Below, piece after piece: positions 9,515 to 18,067 of a stretch of 48,697 nucleotides of DNA (positions are counted from its first letter, which is position 1; each line of letters begins with the position of its first letter). The position numbers and the translations under genes are program-made. The DNA is from an uncultured Lachnospiraceae bacterium. GTDB lineage: Bacteria > Bacillota > Clostridia > Lachnospirales > Lachnospiraceae. Location of the stretch: assembly GCA_947174015.1 (NCBI GenBank), contig CAMWHJ010000021.1, positions 1-48,697 on the forward strand, written 5' to 3'. The notes below the pieces were generated by a model that made no database searches, had not been told where the DNA came from, and saw only the letters and a program-made list of their open reading frames with translations.

Positions 9515-9554
9515 GAACTGTTCCGTATAGACTTTTCCATATACTGTACAGTTG
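9515..9554. repeat. Diverged MITE-like palindrome E3
   Basis: AACTGT ... GTATA ... TATAC ... ACAGTT form nested inverted arms. The flanks carry near-identical 7-bp direct repeats ATGATTG at 9509-9515 and 9556-9562. The terminal GTAAC is lost, so this is the weakest member. Its right flank runs into the extended -10 of the next gene. Confidence 0.5.
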
Positions 9555-9560
9555 TATGAT

Positions 9561-9569
9561 TGTTATAAT
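9561..9569 (+). promoter_or_regulatory. Extended -10 promoter of the subtilase gene
   Basis: TGTTATAAT is a perfect extended -10 (TGnTATAAT), 42 nt before the ATG at 9612. No clear -35 is present, as expected for extended -10 promoters. Element E3 occupies the -35 side. Confidence 0.6.
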
Positions 9570-9611
9570 ATTAAAAAGTATTTGTGCAAATAAAATAAGA
9601 GGTGAAAATTT

Positions 9612-12600
9612 ATGAACAAACTATTGCAGCAAGTGCTCAGTACCACTTTAGCGGTGAGCCTTGCGGTTTCTGCCTGTCCCATAGGCAGTCAGGCAGCCAA
9701 TGGAGTGCAGTCGGTAAATGGCTTGAACCGGCAGAAAACCACCCAGAGTGATACTGCCGCAAAGGAAAAGAATTATGTGGAAGGAGAAGTTCTGATTGTA
9801 ACCAAGAATGTTACCACAAGCAATGCATCCAAGAAAATCAATGCCATTGCGAAGGAAGCAAAGAATTTAGGCATTGTCATCGAGGATACCAAAAGCTTTG
9901 ATGCAGCCAAGGGAAGTCCGGTATTACAGATTTCCAAGGTTACTTCGGACAAATATAGTACCGAGGAATTGATAAAAATGTATCAAAAATCCCCCAATGT
10001 GGAAATGGTACAGCCGAACTATAAGTATTATGCCATGGATATTGACCAGAGCAGCTATCAGGCAAATCTCTGGGGAATTGATAACCAGCAGCAGAATGCA
10101 GGTACATATGACATGGATATTAACAGTGATTCTGCCAAGATGAAAATGGCAGAGGGTGAGGCAGCGAAGGAAAAGGTAGTGGCAGTGATTGATACCGGTG
10201 TGGATTATACCCATCCCCTGTTAAGCAGCCACATTTGGAACAATCCATATCCGGCATATTTATCCGGAGAACATGGTTATGATTTTGCTAATTCGGATGC
10301 AGATCCCATGGATGATAATGGACATGGAAGCCATTGCAGCGGTATTATCAGCAGTGTGATGAATGGTGACAATATTAAACTCATGGCATTGAAATTTTTA
10401 GATGGAGGCGGCTATGGTGAAACTTATGATGCAATCTCTGCATACCATTACATTTATACAGCACAGAGACTCGGCGTCAATGTGGTGTCTGTCAATAATT
10501 CCTGGGGCGGTGAAATAGAGGAAGAAGATACGTTATTGGCCAATGCCATTGAGTTGGTGGGTAAGAATGGTGCCATTTCCGTATGTGCGGCAGGTAATGA
10601 TTCTTCAGATTTAGATATATTTACCACTAGTCCTGCCAGCATAGACAGTCATTATATAGTCAGTGTGGCAGCTGCCAACGAAAAAGGCGAATTGGCAGGT
10701 TTCTCCAACTACGGAAAAACACAGGTAGATGTGGCTGCACCGGGAACAGATATTTTATCTTCCGTCAGTTATTATAACTTCAATCCTTCTGTTTATGGTA
10801 AGGATTCTGAGGGAAAACAACAGCTTTGCAGTGTATATGAAGAATTTAATGGAAATCTGGTGACTCCTGATACACCTCAAGGCTACAGCTTCAGCAATTT
10901 GAATGAAGACAGTATTCCGTATTTTACAGACACAAAAGACAGTAAAGCAGAACAGCAGGTGCTGATTACCGAAGATGAATATTTCGGTGTAAAAGAAAAT
11001 GGGACAAAGTCTCTGCAGTGGACGGTAAAAAATGCCAAAGCAGGTGTCAAATACAGTTTGTATCTCCCATATAAGCAAGAAGCATCTGATACACCGGTAT
11101 ATTGCAATATGATGCTTAAAACGGCTGGTGGAGAAGGAAGTGTGATAGATTTCCTGGGATTTGAGATGATCATGGGAAATGAAATTGAAGTTTACGATAC
11201 GGAGTTGATGCAGTCTGAGGAAGGAGACAGCTACTGGAATTCTTTGAGCAGTTTGCTGAGCAGTGAATTTGTCGGTAAAGCAAATTACTGGGAACAGTTG
11301 TCGGGATATAAAGATCAGAAGGTGAATGAAGCAGGCGAACGTGCTATCTGCGTGGATGTCAGCCCAAGTACGGATGGAGAATTTACCATTTATCTTGATG
11401 ATTTTGCAGTGTCAAAAAGTAATATAAAAGAAGAAGAACTTGGAAAAACAGCTTACTACAATGGTACTTCCATGGCAACACCATATGTGGCAGGTGTAGT
11501 AGCAGCTTTGGCAAATGCCTATCCGAAAGAGGATTCCCTGGAGAGAATTGCAAGAATCAAAGGTGCAGTAAATAAAACAGAGGGGCTTCAAGGGAAAGTG
11601 GTAAGCAATGGTATCTTGGATTTAGACAAAGCGGACCAGAAAGCACCAACACTCAAAAATATTACGGTAAACCAAAAGGGACAGTTAGAAATTGCCGGAT
11701 ATGGATTTAGCTCCAATCCTATTGTCACTGTAAATGGTAAAGAAATGGCAGCTTCTGTCAAAAATAATCAATCCATTCTTGTGGATGGCACATTTTATAA
11801 TCAGATTTTAGATGTACAGGTGAATATGGGAGAATACCAGTTACAGGATAAGTGCTACTTCTCTCAGGGAAAAGCTTTGAATAAAGTGGCAAGTTATATG
11901 AATGAGGGCATCTCAGATATCAGCATTGTGAATGATGGGATGTTTGGTTATATGATTAGTAATGATGGAATGGTATGGCTATTTTCTGAAGATAGCTTTG
12001 AAGAACCTACCATGCCGGAAATTTTACCCCTTTGCATGGGAATTGCACCGGAAAAAATTTTCGATATGAAAACAGATGGAACGGTATCTTTATCAGGAAG
12101 CCCTGTCTGCTTAAACTCTGATATTTATGCAGTTGCAGTAAAAGAGAGCATCTATACGACGGAGGCTGCTTTGGTAAAATTAGATCAAGAGACAATGATG
12201 TGGACATCTGTGGCAGCACTTCCGGACAGTTATGGAGATGTTTCCAAACGCAATAAATTTTATGCATATGATGATGTTACGCTGGCAGCTTACAACGGAC
12301 GGCTTTATCTGCTGGGTGGTTTTGACAGAACGAAACAGCAGGCAGTAAAGGATGTATATGCTTATGATGTGACAAAGAATCAGTGGAATAAGTCTACAGA
12401 AATGCCGGAGGGCAGATTTGCAGCCAAGGCACTTCAGGCAGGTGATAAGCTGGTGGTAACCTTAGGCGGCAATGGAAGTCAGGAATGCCCAAAGAATTTA
12501 ATTTTTGACGGAAAGACATGGAGCGTTTCTAAAGCAGCACTTACTTTGTTTCAGGAAGAACCGGAACGTATTTATTTGGATCAAGAAGTAAGTTTTCCAT

Positions 12601-13646
12601 ATTATACAGCAGATGTCTCTTTGGTGCAGGGCGGATTGATTTATACAGGCATTCAGGCAGAGCGTTTGGGAGATATTTTCACATACCAGCTAAAGAGTGA
12701 CAGCTATCAGTCCACAGGTTACAGCACAGTATGTATTCCGGGAGAACGTGCCATAACCTCAGGAACTTTAGGCGATAAACTTTACATGGTTACAAGTACT
12801 AATTATGCAATAGATTACTCACAATCCAGCATTAATGAAGAGGATCTCAGCATGCTGTTCTATACGATGGATGTGAAACCGGGAACTTATAATGTATCCG
12901 GTGAAGAAGATTATGAGGCAGGAATGCTGATTGGTGTTGGTGATTATCTGCCGGGCAGTGATGTTCTGGTGGGAGCAAGTGCATATGAGGATTATTATTT
13001 AAAGAGCCTGAAAGTGAATGGAAAAGCAATTCCGGTAACAAATAAAACGGAAGCTACCACCACAATTCAGAATATTTCTTCTGATGTGAACTTACAGGCA
13101 GAGTATGGTGCTTATGTATCAGAGCTGGAGTTAGATAATACAAATCTTACCATAGCACCAGGCAAAAGCAAAAAGTTGAAAGTTACCGTGCTTCCGGCCA
13201 GGGCGGACAACAAAGCTTTAAGCTTTAAGTCCAGCAATACCAAGGTAGTCACCGTAGATGCCAAGGGAAATATTAAGGCAAATAAAAATGCTGCAGGAAA
13301 AAGTGCAGTCGTTACCGTATGTGCCAAGGATAGAAAAACCGTAGTGGCAAAATGCACCATTAAAGTGGTAAAACCTGTGAAGATAAAGAAGATTACCCTT
13401 TCCACCAAGAACAATACCAAAAAGGTGAAAGCAGGAAAAACTTTAAATATCACAGCGAAAATTAACCCTGCAAAGGCAGATAATACCACCTTAAAGTGGA
13501 GCAGCAGCAATAAGAAATATGCAACTGTTAAGGACGGAAAGGTAACTGCCAAGAAGGCAGGAATCGGTAAAACCGTAACCATCAAAGCACAGGCAACAGA
13601 TGGATCTAAGGTGAAAGCCACCATACAGCTTAAGATTGTGAAATAA
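9612..13646 (+). CDS. Secreted S8 subtilisin-like protease with Kelch-like and Ig-like regions
   Basis: This is a 1344-residue exported serine protease. In order: a signal peptide (residues 1-29), a propeptide-like region (about 50-140), and the S8 domain with Asp194 ('VIDTGVDYTHP'), His238 ('NGHGSHCSG'), oxyanion Asn329 ('AAGND') and Ser620 ('NGTSMATP'). Asn329 and Ser620 are about 290 residues apart, so an insert of roughly 200 residues lies inside the catalytic domain. Residues 780-1130 contain Kelch-like units ('NGRLYLLGGFD', 'GDKLVVTLGGNG'). The C-terminus has two Lys-rich bacterial Ig-like (BIG_2) domains. No sortase motif is present. The role is probably extracellular protein degradation; the substrate is unknown. 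Confidence 0.92.
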   Translation: MNKLLQQVLSTTLAVSLAVSACPIGSQAANGVQSVNGLNRQKTTQSDTAAKEKNYVEGEVLIVTKNVTTSNASKKINAIAKEAKNLGIVIEDTKSFDAAKGSPVLQISKVTSDKYSTEELIKMYQKSPNVEMVQPNYKYYAMDIDQSSYQANLWGIDNQQQNAGTYDMDINSDSAKMKMAEGEAAKEKVVAVIDTGVDYTHPLLSSHIWNNPYPAYLSGEHGYDFANSDADPMDDNGHGSHCSGIISSVMNGDNIKLMALKFLDGGGYGETYDAISAYHYIYTAQRLGVNVVSVNNSWGGEIEEEDTLLANAIELVGKNGAISVCAAGNDSSDLDIFTTSPASIDSHYIVSVAAANEKGELAGFSNYGKTQVDVAAPGTDILSSVSYYNFNPSVYGKDSEGKQQLCSVYEEFNGNLVTPDTPQGYSFSNLNEDSIPYFTDTKDSKAEQQVLITEDEYFGVKENGTKSLQWTVKNAKAGVKYSLYLPYKQEASDTPVYCNMMLKTAGGEGSVIDFLGFEMIMGNEIEVYDTELMQSEEGDSYWNSLSSLLSSEFVGKANYWEQLSGYKDQKVNEAGERAICVDVSPSTDGEFTIYLDDFAVSKSNIKEEELGKTAYYNGTSMATPYVAGVVAALANAYPKEDSLERIARIKGAVNKTEGLQGKVVSNGILDLDKADQKAPTLKNITVNQKGQLEIAGYGFSSNPIVTVNGKEMAASVKNNQSILVDGTFYNQILDVQVNMGEYQLQDKCYFSQGKALNKVASYMNEGISDISIVNDGMFGYMISNDGMVWLFSEDSFEEPTMPEILPLCMGIAPEKIFDMKTDGTVSLSGSPVCLNSDIYAVAVKESIYTTEAALVKLDQETMMWTSVAALPDSYGDVSKRNKFYAYDDVTLAAYNGRLYLLGGFDRTKQQAVKDVYAYDVTKNQWNKSTEMPEGRFAAKALQAGDKLVVTLGGNGSQECPKNLIFDGKTWSVSKAALTLFQEEPERIYLDQEVSFPYYTADVSLVQGGLIYTGIQAERLGDIFTYQLKSDSYQSTGYSTVCIPGERAITSGTLGDKLYMVTSTNYAIDYSQSSINEEDLSMLFYTMDVKPGTYNVSGEEDYEAGMLIGVGDYLPGSDVLVGASAYEDYYLKSLKVNGKAIPVTNKTEATTTIQNISSDVNLQAEYGAYVSELELDNTNLTIAPGKSKKLKVTVLPARADNKALSFKSSNTKVVTVDAKGNIKANKNAAGKSAVVTVCAKDRKTVVAKCTIKVVKPVKIKKITLSTKNNTKKVKAGKTLNITAKINPAKADNTTLKWSSSNKKYATVKDGKVTAKKAGIGKTVTIKAQATDGSKVKATIQLKIVK

Positions 13647-13681
13647 GTAACAAAGTACAATTAGAATTATGAACCACAAAA

Positions 13682-13728
13682 GGGGCATCAGAAAAGAAAA
13701 AGGCATTTTTCTTCTGATGCCTTTCTTG
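13682..13728 (+). terminator. Terminator of the subtilase gene
   Basis: GGCATCAGAA pairs with TTCTGATGCC, with an inner GAAAAA/TTTTTC stem, followed by TTTCTT. It lies 36 nt after the stop codon. Confidence 0.8.
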
Positions 13729-13741
13729 TTGGCTGCATAAG

Positions 13742-13772
13742 GTAACAGGAAAGCCGAAGGCTGAACGGTTAC
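13742..13772. repeat. MITE-like palindrome E4
   Basis: The outer arms are GTAAC and GTTAC, with an inner AGCC-GAA-GGCT stem and a CTGAACGGTTAC right arm. The flanking direct repeats TGCATAAG (13734-13741) and CGCATAAG (13773-13780) differ at one base. It lies 14 nt beyond the subtilase terminator. The rest of 13781-13950 shows no gene. Confidence 0.7.
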
Positions 13773-13952
13773 CGCATAAGAGCAGAAAGAAATTGAAAGT
13801 AAGTGTACCCACAGAAGCAGTAAGTCCAATTGTGGCAGAAGCTTGGAGGGTTAAACGAGTTGAATGACGATGATAACAGTTGGCAGACGAATTTTGATGG
13901 GACTTATGAATCCAAAAGCCAATGAGGAAGAAAAATAGAGGGAATATTTGAG

Positions 13953-14000
13953 AAAACCATCCATATATTTTTATAGATGAAGACTATATGGATGGTTTTT
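13953..14000 (+). terminator. Terminator-like hairpin directly ahead of the carboxypeptidase start
   Basis: AAAACCATCCATATA pairs perfectly with TATATGGATGGTTTT (15 bp, 17-nt loop) and is followed by T and GC. The 3' arm ends only 3 nt before the ATG at 14003, and the arm itself contains another ATG (13988). It could terminate read-through from upstream, or control expression of the carboxypeptidase by attenuation or start-site masking. Confidence 0.6.
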
Positions 14001-14002
14001 GC

Positions 14003-15244
14003 ATGAGGAGAAAAAGATATGTATGCTTCCGGCTGCTGTTGGCGGTTGTGCTGGCTTTTTCCTGTATATGGAAGGTGCCTGTGATGTCAGTGCAGGCAAG
14101 TGAGGCACCCAAGGAGACGGAACTGTTTGCCAAAGGGGCAGTTTTAATGGATGCGGACTCGGGGAGAGTTCTTTATGGCAAAAATGAGAGTGTGCCGATG
14201 CCCATGGCAAGCACCACAAAAATCATGACTTTGATTGTGGTATTGGAAAATGCAAACCTTGAGGATGTGGTGACAGTATCTGCCAATGCAGCAAAACAGC
14301 CCAAGGTTCATCTGGGTATGCGTACAGAGCAGCAATTCAAATTATTGGATTTGTGCTATTCACTCATGCTGGAATCCCACAATGATTCAGCAGTGGCACT
14401 GGCGGAGCATGTGGGGGGAAGCGTGGAGGAATTTGCCAAAATGATGAATGACAAAGCCAGAGATTTGGGTTGTATCAATACATATTTTATCACACCCAAC
14501 GGTCTGGATGCCAAAGTTGTCACAGAGCAGGGGGAAAAGATTCATTCCACTACAGCGGAGGAATTGGCACGGATTATGCGTTACTGTATTCAGATTTCTC
14601 CCTGCCGGGAAAAGTTTCTGGAGATTACAAGAACAGGCAGCCACAGCTTTACGGATATCTCAGGAAAAAGCAGTTACTCCTGTAATAACCACAATGCCTT
14701 TCTGCAAATGATGGAGGGGGCTCTTACCGGCAAAACAGGCTTTACCGGCAATGCCGGCTATTGCTATGTGGGGGCGTTAAAGCGGGATGACAGAACTTAT
14801 ATTGTGGCACTGCTTGCCTGTGGCTGGCCCAACAACAAGACCTACAAGTGGAAGGACACCAGACGGCTGATGGAATATGGCATTGATAACTTTACCTACC
14901 GTCAGGTCTTTGAAAAACCGTCAGAGTTTCCTTCTATCTCCATAAATAATGGCTGTCTGGTGGAAGAAAATCAGGAAAAACTTTGGAAAGCTGCCCGGAT
15001 ACAGCCCTATATGAAGGAGGGCAGTCTGGAACTGTTATTAAGCAGTCAGGAACAGGTGGATATCCAGTATAAGCTGGAGGAAAATCTTACGGCACCGGTG
15101 GAGCAGGGAGAAATTATTGGTAAGGCAGAATATTATCTGGCAGGGAAGCAAATCAGTTGTTTTCCCATTTATTCCGGTAATAAAATTGTAATATTTAATT
15201 TAGAAGTCTGTATTAAAGAAATAAAGAAAAAATTTTTGCTGTGA
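14003..15244 (+). CDS. D-alanyl-D-alanine carboxypeptidase (low-molecular-mass penicillin-binding protein)
   Basis: This exported enzyme trims the terminal D-Ala from peptidoglycan stem peptides. The 413 residues begin with a basic N-terminus and a hydrophobic signal segment. The three active-site motifs of family S11 are present: SxxK 'STTK' (Ser70, Lys73), SxN 'SHN' (125-127), and 'KTG' in 'LTGKTGFTGNAGY'. The C-terminal part resembles the beta-rich PBP5 C domain and ends in a basic amphipathic segment that could touch the membrane. The start is uncertain: ATG 14003 lacks a clear ribosome-binding site, and ATG 13988 lies inside the hairpin arm. The signal-peptide shape favours 14003. Confidence 0.9.
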   Translation: MRRKRYVCFRLLLAVVLAFSCIWKVPVMSVQASEAPKETELFAKGAVLMDADSGRVLYGKNESVPMPMASTTKIMTLIVVLENANLEDVVTVSANAAKQPKVHLGMRTEQQFKLLDLCYSLMLESHNDSAVALAEHVGGSVEEFAKMMNDKARDLGCINTYFITPNGLDAKVVTEQGEKIHSTTAEELARIMRYCIQISPCREKFLEITRTGSHSFTDISGKSSYSCNNHNAFLQMMEGALTGKTGFTGNAGYCYVGALKRDDRTYIVALLACGWPNNKTYKWKDTRRLMEYGIDNFTYRQVFEKPSEFPSISINNGCLVEENQEKLWKAARIQPYMKEGSLELLLSSQEQVDIQYKLEENLTAPVEQGEIIGKAEYYLAGKQISCFPIYSGNKIVIFNLEVCIKEIKKKFLL

Positions 15245-15281
15245 CTTTCATGTAAAATCCACAAAAAAAGAGAAAAAAAAC

Positions 15282-15310
15282 TTGATAATCATGGCAAAAA
15301 GATATACAAT
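15282..15310 (+). promoter_or_regulatory. Sigma-A promoter of the biotin decarboxylase operon
   Basis: TTGATA (15282-15287) and TACAAT (15305-15310) are spaced 17 nt apart, 55 nt ahead of the first ATG. The next few bases, TATACT, could form an alternative -10. Confidence 0.75.
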
Positions 15311-15364
15311 TATACTCGGCAGAGATTATGCTTTTGAAAAAATTAGAAAGTGGAGGGCTGACAA

Positions 15365-16798
15365 ATGAGTAGTGCAGTACAAAACTCAGCAAGTGACAGA
15401 ATTTTATCGTTGCTTGATGAGAATAGTTTTGTTGAAATTGGTGCCAGGGTTACTGCCAGAGCAACAGATTTTGACATGAAGAGTAATGAGACACCGGCAG
15501 ATGGCGTAGTGACAGGTTATGGGGTGATTAACGGCAACCTTGTATATGTATACAGCCAGAATGCCTCCGTTTTAGGTGGTTCCGTAGGCGAAATGCATGC
15601 AAAGAAAATTGTTCGTCTTTATGAATTGGCAATGAAGGTGGGAGCACCGGTTATCGGACTTGTGGATTGTGCGGGTCTTCGTCTTCAGGAAGCCACAGAT
15701 GCCTTAAATGGATTTGGCGAAATCTATTTAAAGCAGACATTGGCATCCGGTGTGATTCCACAGATTACAGCGATTTTCGGTAACTGCGGCGGTGGTCTGG
15801 CAGTGATGCCTGCCATTACAGACTTTACATTTATGGAAGAGAAGAATGCAAAGCTGTTCGTGAACACACCAAATGCTTTGGCAGGCAACAATGCCGGAAA
15901 ATGCGATACTGCGTCAGCAAAATTCCAGAGTGAAACTTGTGGTAATGTGGATTTTGTGGCAGCAGAAGCAGATTTGCTTGCCCAGATTCGTGATTTGGTA
16001 ACCATGCTGCCGGCAAACAATGAGGATGATTTATCCTATGAGGAATGTACCGATGATTTGAACCGGGTCAGCAAAGATTTGGCAAATTGTGCGGGAGACA
16101 CATCTATTTTACTATCTAAGATTGCAGACAATGAAAGCTTTTTAGAAACTAAGGCCATGTATGCAAAGGAAATGGTAACTGGTTTTGTAAAGTTAAATGG
16201 TGTGACTGTGGGCTGCGTGGCTAACAGAAGCGAAGTATATGGGGAAGAAGGTTTGGAAGAATCCTTTGCCAAAGCATTGACACCATCAGGTTGTGAGAAA
16301 GCTGCAGAATTTGTAAATTTCTGTGATGCTTTCGAGATTCCTGTTTTGACCGTTACCAATGTAACCGGTTTTTGTGCGGAAGTAGAGACGGAAAAGTCTA
16401 TGGCAAAATCTGTGGCAAAGCTTACATACGCTTTTGCAAATGCCAGTGTACCAAAGGTTAATGTGATTACCGGGGAAGCATTTGGAAGTGCATATGTGGC
16501 AATGAATTCGAAGTCCATTGGTGCAGATATTGTGTATGCATGGGAAGAAGCAAAAATCGGAATGATGGATGCCAAGCTTGCAGCGAAAGTTATGTATGAG
16601 GGAGAGGGCAATGATGTGATTGCTGCTAAAACAGCAGAATATGACAGCCTTCAGAACAGTGTAGAATCCGCAGCAGGCAGAGGCTATGTTGATACAATTA
16701 TTGAAGCAGCAGATACCAGAAAGTATGTGATAGGAGCTTTTGAAATGCTGTTTACGAAGAGAGAGGACCGTCCACATAAAAAGCATGGTACGGTTTAG
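15365..16798 (+). CDS. Acyl-CoA-type biotin-dependent carboxyltransferase (methylmalonyl-CoA decarboxylase alpha / transcarboxylase 12S-like)
   Basis: This 477-residue crotonase-fold carboxyltransferase has two visible halves. The N-half carries 'LGGSVGEMHAKKIVRLYELA' and the oxyanion region 'FGNCGGGLAVMPAITD'. The C-half carries 'TGEAFGSAYVAMNSKSIGADIVYAW'. It moves CO2 between an acyl-CoA and the biotin on the carrier encoded three genes away from the OadA-type subunit. It is slightly shorter than the 510-520 residues usual for MmdA or PccB. GGAGGG lies upstream of the ATG. The operon order (CT, OadG, biotin carrier, OadB, OadA-type) implies coupling to a sodium pump. The acyl substrate (methylmalonyl-, malonyl- or glutaconyl-CoA) cannot be fixed from sequence. 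Confidence 0.9.
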   Translation: MSSAVQNSASDRILSLLDENSFVEIGARVTARATDFDMKSNETPADGVVTGYGVINGNLVYVYSQNASVLGGSVGEMHAKKIVRLYELAMKVGAPVIGLVDCAGLRLQEATDALNGFGEIYLKQTLASGVIPQITAIFGNCGGGLAVMPAITDFTFMEEKNAKLFVNTPNALAGNNAGKCDTASAKFQSETCGNVDFVAAEADLLAQIRDLVTMLPANNEDDLSYEECTDDLNRVSKDLANCAGDTSILLSKIADNESFLETKAMYAKEMVTGFVKLNGVTVGCVANRSEVYGEEGLEESFAKALTPSGCEKAAEFVNFCDAFEIPVLTVTNVTGFCAEVETEKSMAKSVAKLTYAFANASVPKVNVITGEAFGSAYVAMNSKSIGADIVYAWEEAKIGMMDAKLAAKVMYEGEGNDVIAAKTAEYDSLQNSVESAAGRGYVDTIIEAADTRKYVIGAFEMLFTKREDRPHKKHGTV

Positions 16799-16811
16799 TG
16801 AGGTGGCGTAT

Positions 16812-17639
16812 ATGAAAAGATTATTAGCAGTTTTATGTATGTCAGCCTGTCTGTGCAGCATGAGTGTAACTTCTTTTGCAGCAGAGGAAGCGGTGGCAGA
16901 AGAGGAATGGGTAGACACCAGCGATGAGGTTGATTTAACTTCGGAAGAAAATGATGTCACTTCTGTGGCAGCAGCGGCAACCTCAGATGAGGTGAAAAAT
17001 TCAGAGGCATATATTAATTATGGTTCCACCTTTGACGGTCTGGTGCAGCAGTTGGCAAGTTACAGTGATGTAGAATTGGAAGATATTCTAAACACCACAG
17101 AGAACAGTGCGGATATTCAGCTCATTAATTCATGGAACGGTGTAAAGGATGATTTAGGTGCATACATCAGTGTGCTGTCCTGTGAAGCCGAAGAGGGTGC
17201 AGATGATTTAACAGTAACCATGAAATTTGAATTTACCAATAAGACGGTAACCATGGTTTATACAGCCACAACAGACGGGGTAAACATCAGTTTTGAAGTA
17301 CCGTTGAGCAAGATGGAGATTCTGAAGAAGGCAGGCACCAATACATTAATTGGTATGGGAACGGTATTTATTGTATTGATTTTCATGAGTTTTGTAATCA
17401 GTGCCTTTGGTTTGATTCCAAAGCTGTTTGCAAAGAAGGAACAGGCAGAAGCTCCAAAGGAAGTAAAGATCCCAACACCGGCAGCAGTTCCAGTGGAAAT
17501 AGAAGAAGATGTTAGCGACGATTTGGAATTGGTAGCAGTGATTACGGCGGCAATTGCAGCAGCAGAGGGTACAAGCACAGATGGTGTGGTAATCCGCTCC
17601 ATCAAGCGTGCCGGCAATGCAAAATGGAAAAGAGCATAG
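16812..17639 (+). CDS. oadG: OadG-family small membrane subunit of the sodium-pumping decarboxylase
   Basis: The 275-residue protein has a signal-like N-terminus (residues 1-23), an acidic extracellular domain (24-170), one membrane helix ('GMGTVFIVLIFMSFVISAF', about 181-199), and a cytoplasmic Pro/Ala-rich acidic tail. The helix plus the following 'GLIPKLF' and the operon place identify it as OadG/gamma, which holds the biotin decarboxylase to the membrane. The extra outer domain is larger than in classic OadG (about 80-110 residues). The start ATG has AGGTGG 5 nt upstream and lies 13 nt after the previous stop. The C-terminus 'AGNAKWKRA' is the basic end typical of this subunit in Clostridia. 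Confidence 0.85.
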   Translation: MKRLLAVLCMSACLCSMSVTSFAAEEAVAEEEWVDTSDEVDLTSEENDVTSVAAAATSDEVKNSEAYINYGSTFDGLVQQLASYSDVELEDILNTTENSADIQLINSWNGVKDDLGAYISVLSCEAEEGADDLTVTMKFEFTNKTVTMVYTATTDGVNISFEVPLSKMEILKKAGTNTLIGMGTVFIVLIFMSFVISAFGLIPKLFAKKEQAEAPKEVKIPTPAAVPVEIEEDVSDDLELVAVITAAIAAAEGTSTDGVVIRSIKRAGNAKWKRA

Positions 17640-17657
17640 AAATAGGAGGACATAGTA

Positions 17658-18026
17658 ATGAAGAATTATACAATTACAGTAAACGGAAATGTATATAATG
17701 TAACAGTGGAAGAAGGAACAACCGCAGGTGTTGTTCAGGCGGCAGCACCAAAGGCAGCTCCAAAGGCGGCACCGACAGCAGCACCAAAGGCAGCTCCTAG
17801 TGCAGGAGCTGGTTCCATTAAAGTAACTGCAGGAGCAGCAGGTAAGGTATTTAAGATTGAAGCAAATGTGGGAACCTCAGTGAAGAAAGGGGATCCGGTG
17901 GTTATCGTGGAGGCAATGAAGATGGAGATTCCTGTGGTTGCACCAGAAGACGGAACGGTGGCAAGCATAGATGTGGCAGTGGGAGATGCGGTAGAAGCAG
18001 GTGCAACATTGGCAACATTAAACTAG
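17658..18026 (+). CDS. Biotin carboxyl carrier subunit
   Basis: This 122-residue biotinyl protein has a short N-terminal strand region (1-28), an Ala-Pro-Lys-rich flexible linker made of 'AAPK' repeats (29-48), and a biotinyl domain (52-122) with the biotinylation motif 'EAMKME' (Lys88). It carries CO2 between the two carboxyltransferases and the membrane pump OadB. Its single copy must serve both carboxyltransferases of the operon. AGGAGG lies upstream of the ATG, and the gene sits 18 nt after oadG. The linker DNA is repetitive (GCAGCACCAAAG-like units) and may vary in length between strains. Confidence 0.95.
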   Translation: MKNYTITVNGNVYNVTVEEGTTAGVVQAAAPKAAPKAAPTAAPKAAPSAGAGSIKVTAGAAGKVFKIEANVGTSVKKGDPVVIVEAMKMEIPVVAPEDGTVASIDVAVGDAVEAGATLATLN

Positions 18027-18067
18027 GAATTCCTGTGGGAATTTAATAGAAAACAGGAGGTCTTACA

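Noticed and set aside
13112-13660. A 182-codon hydrophobic minus-strand frame
   Set aside because: It is the antisense of the Lys-rich Ig-like domains of the subtilase and lacks initiation signals.
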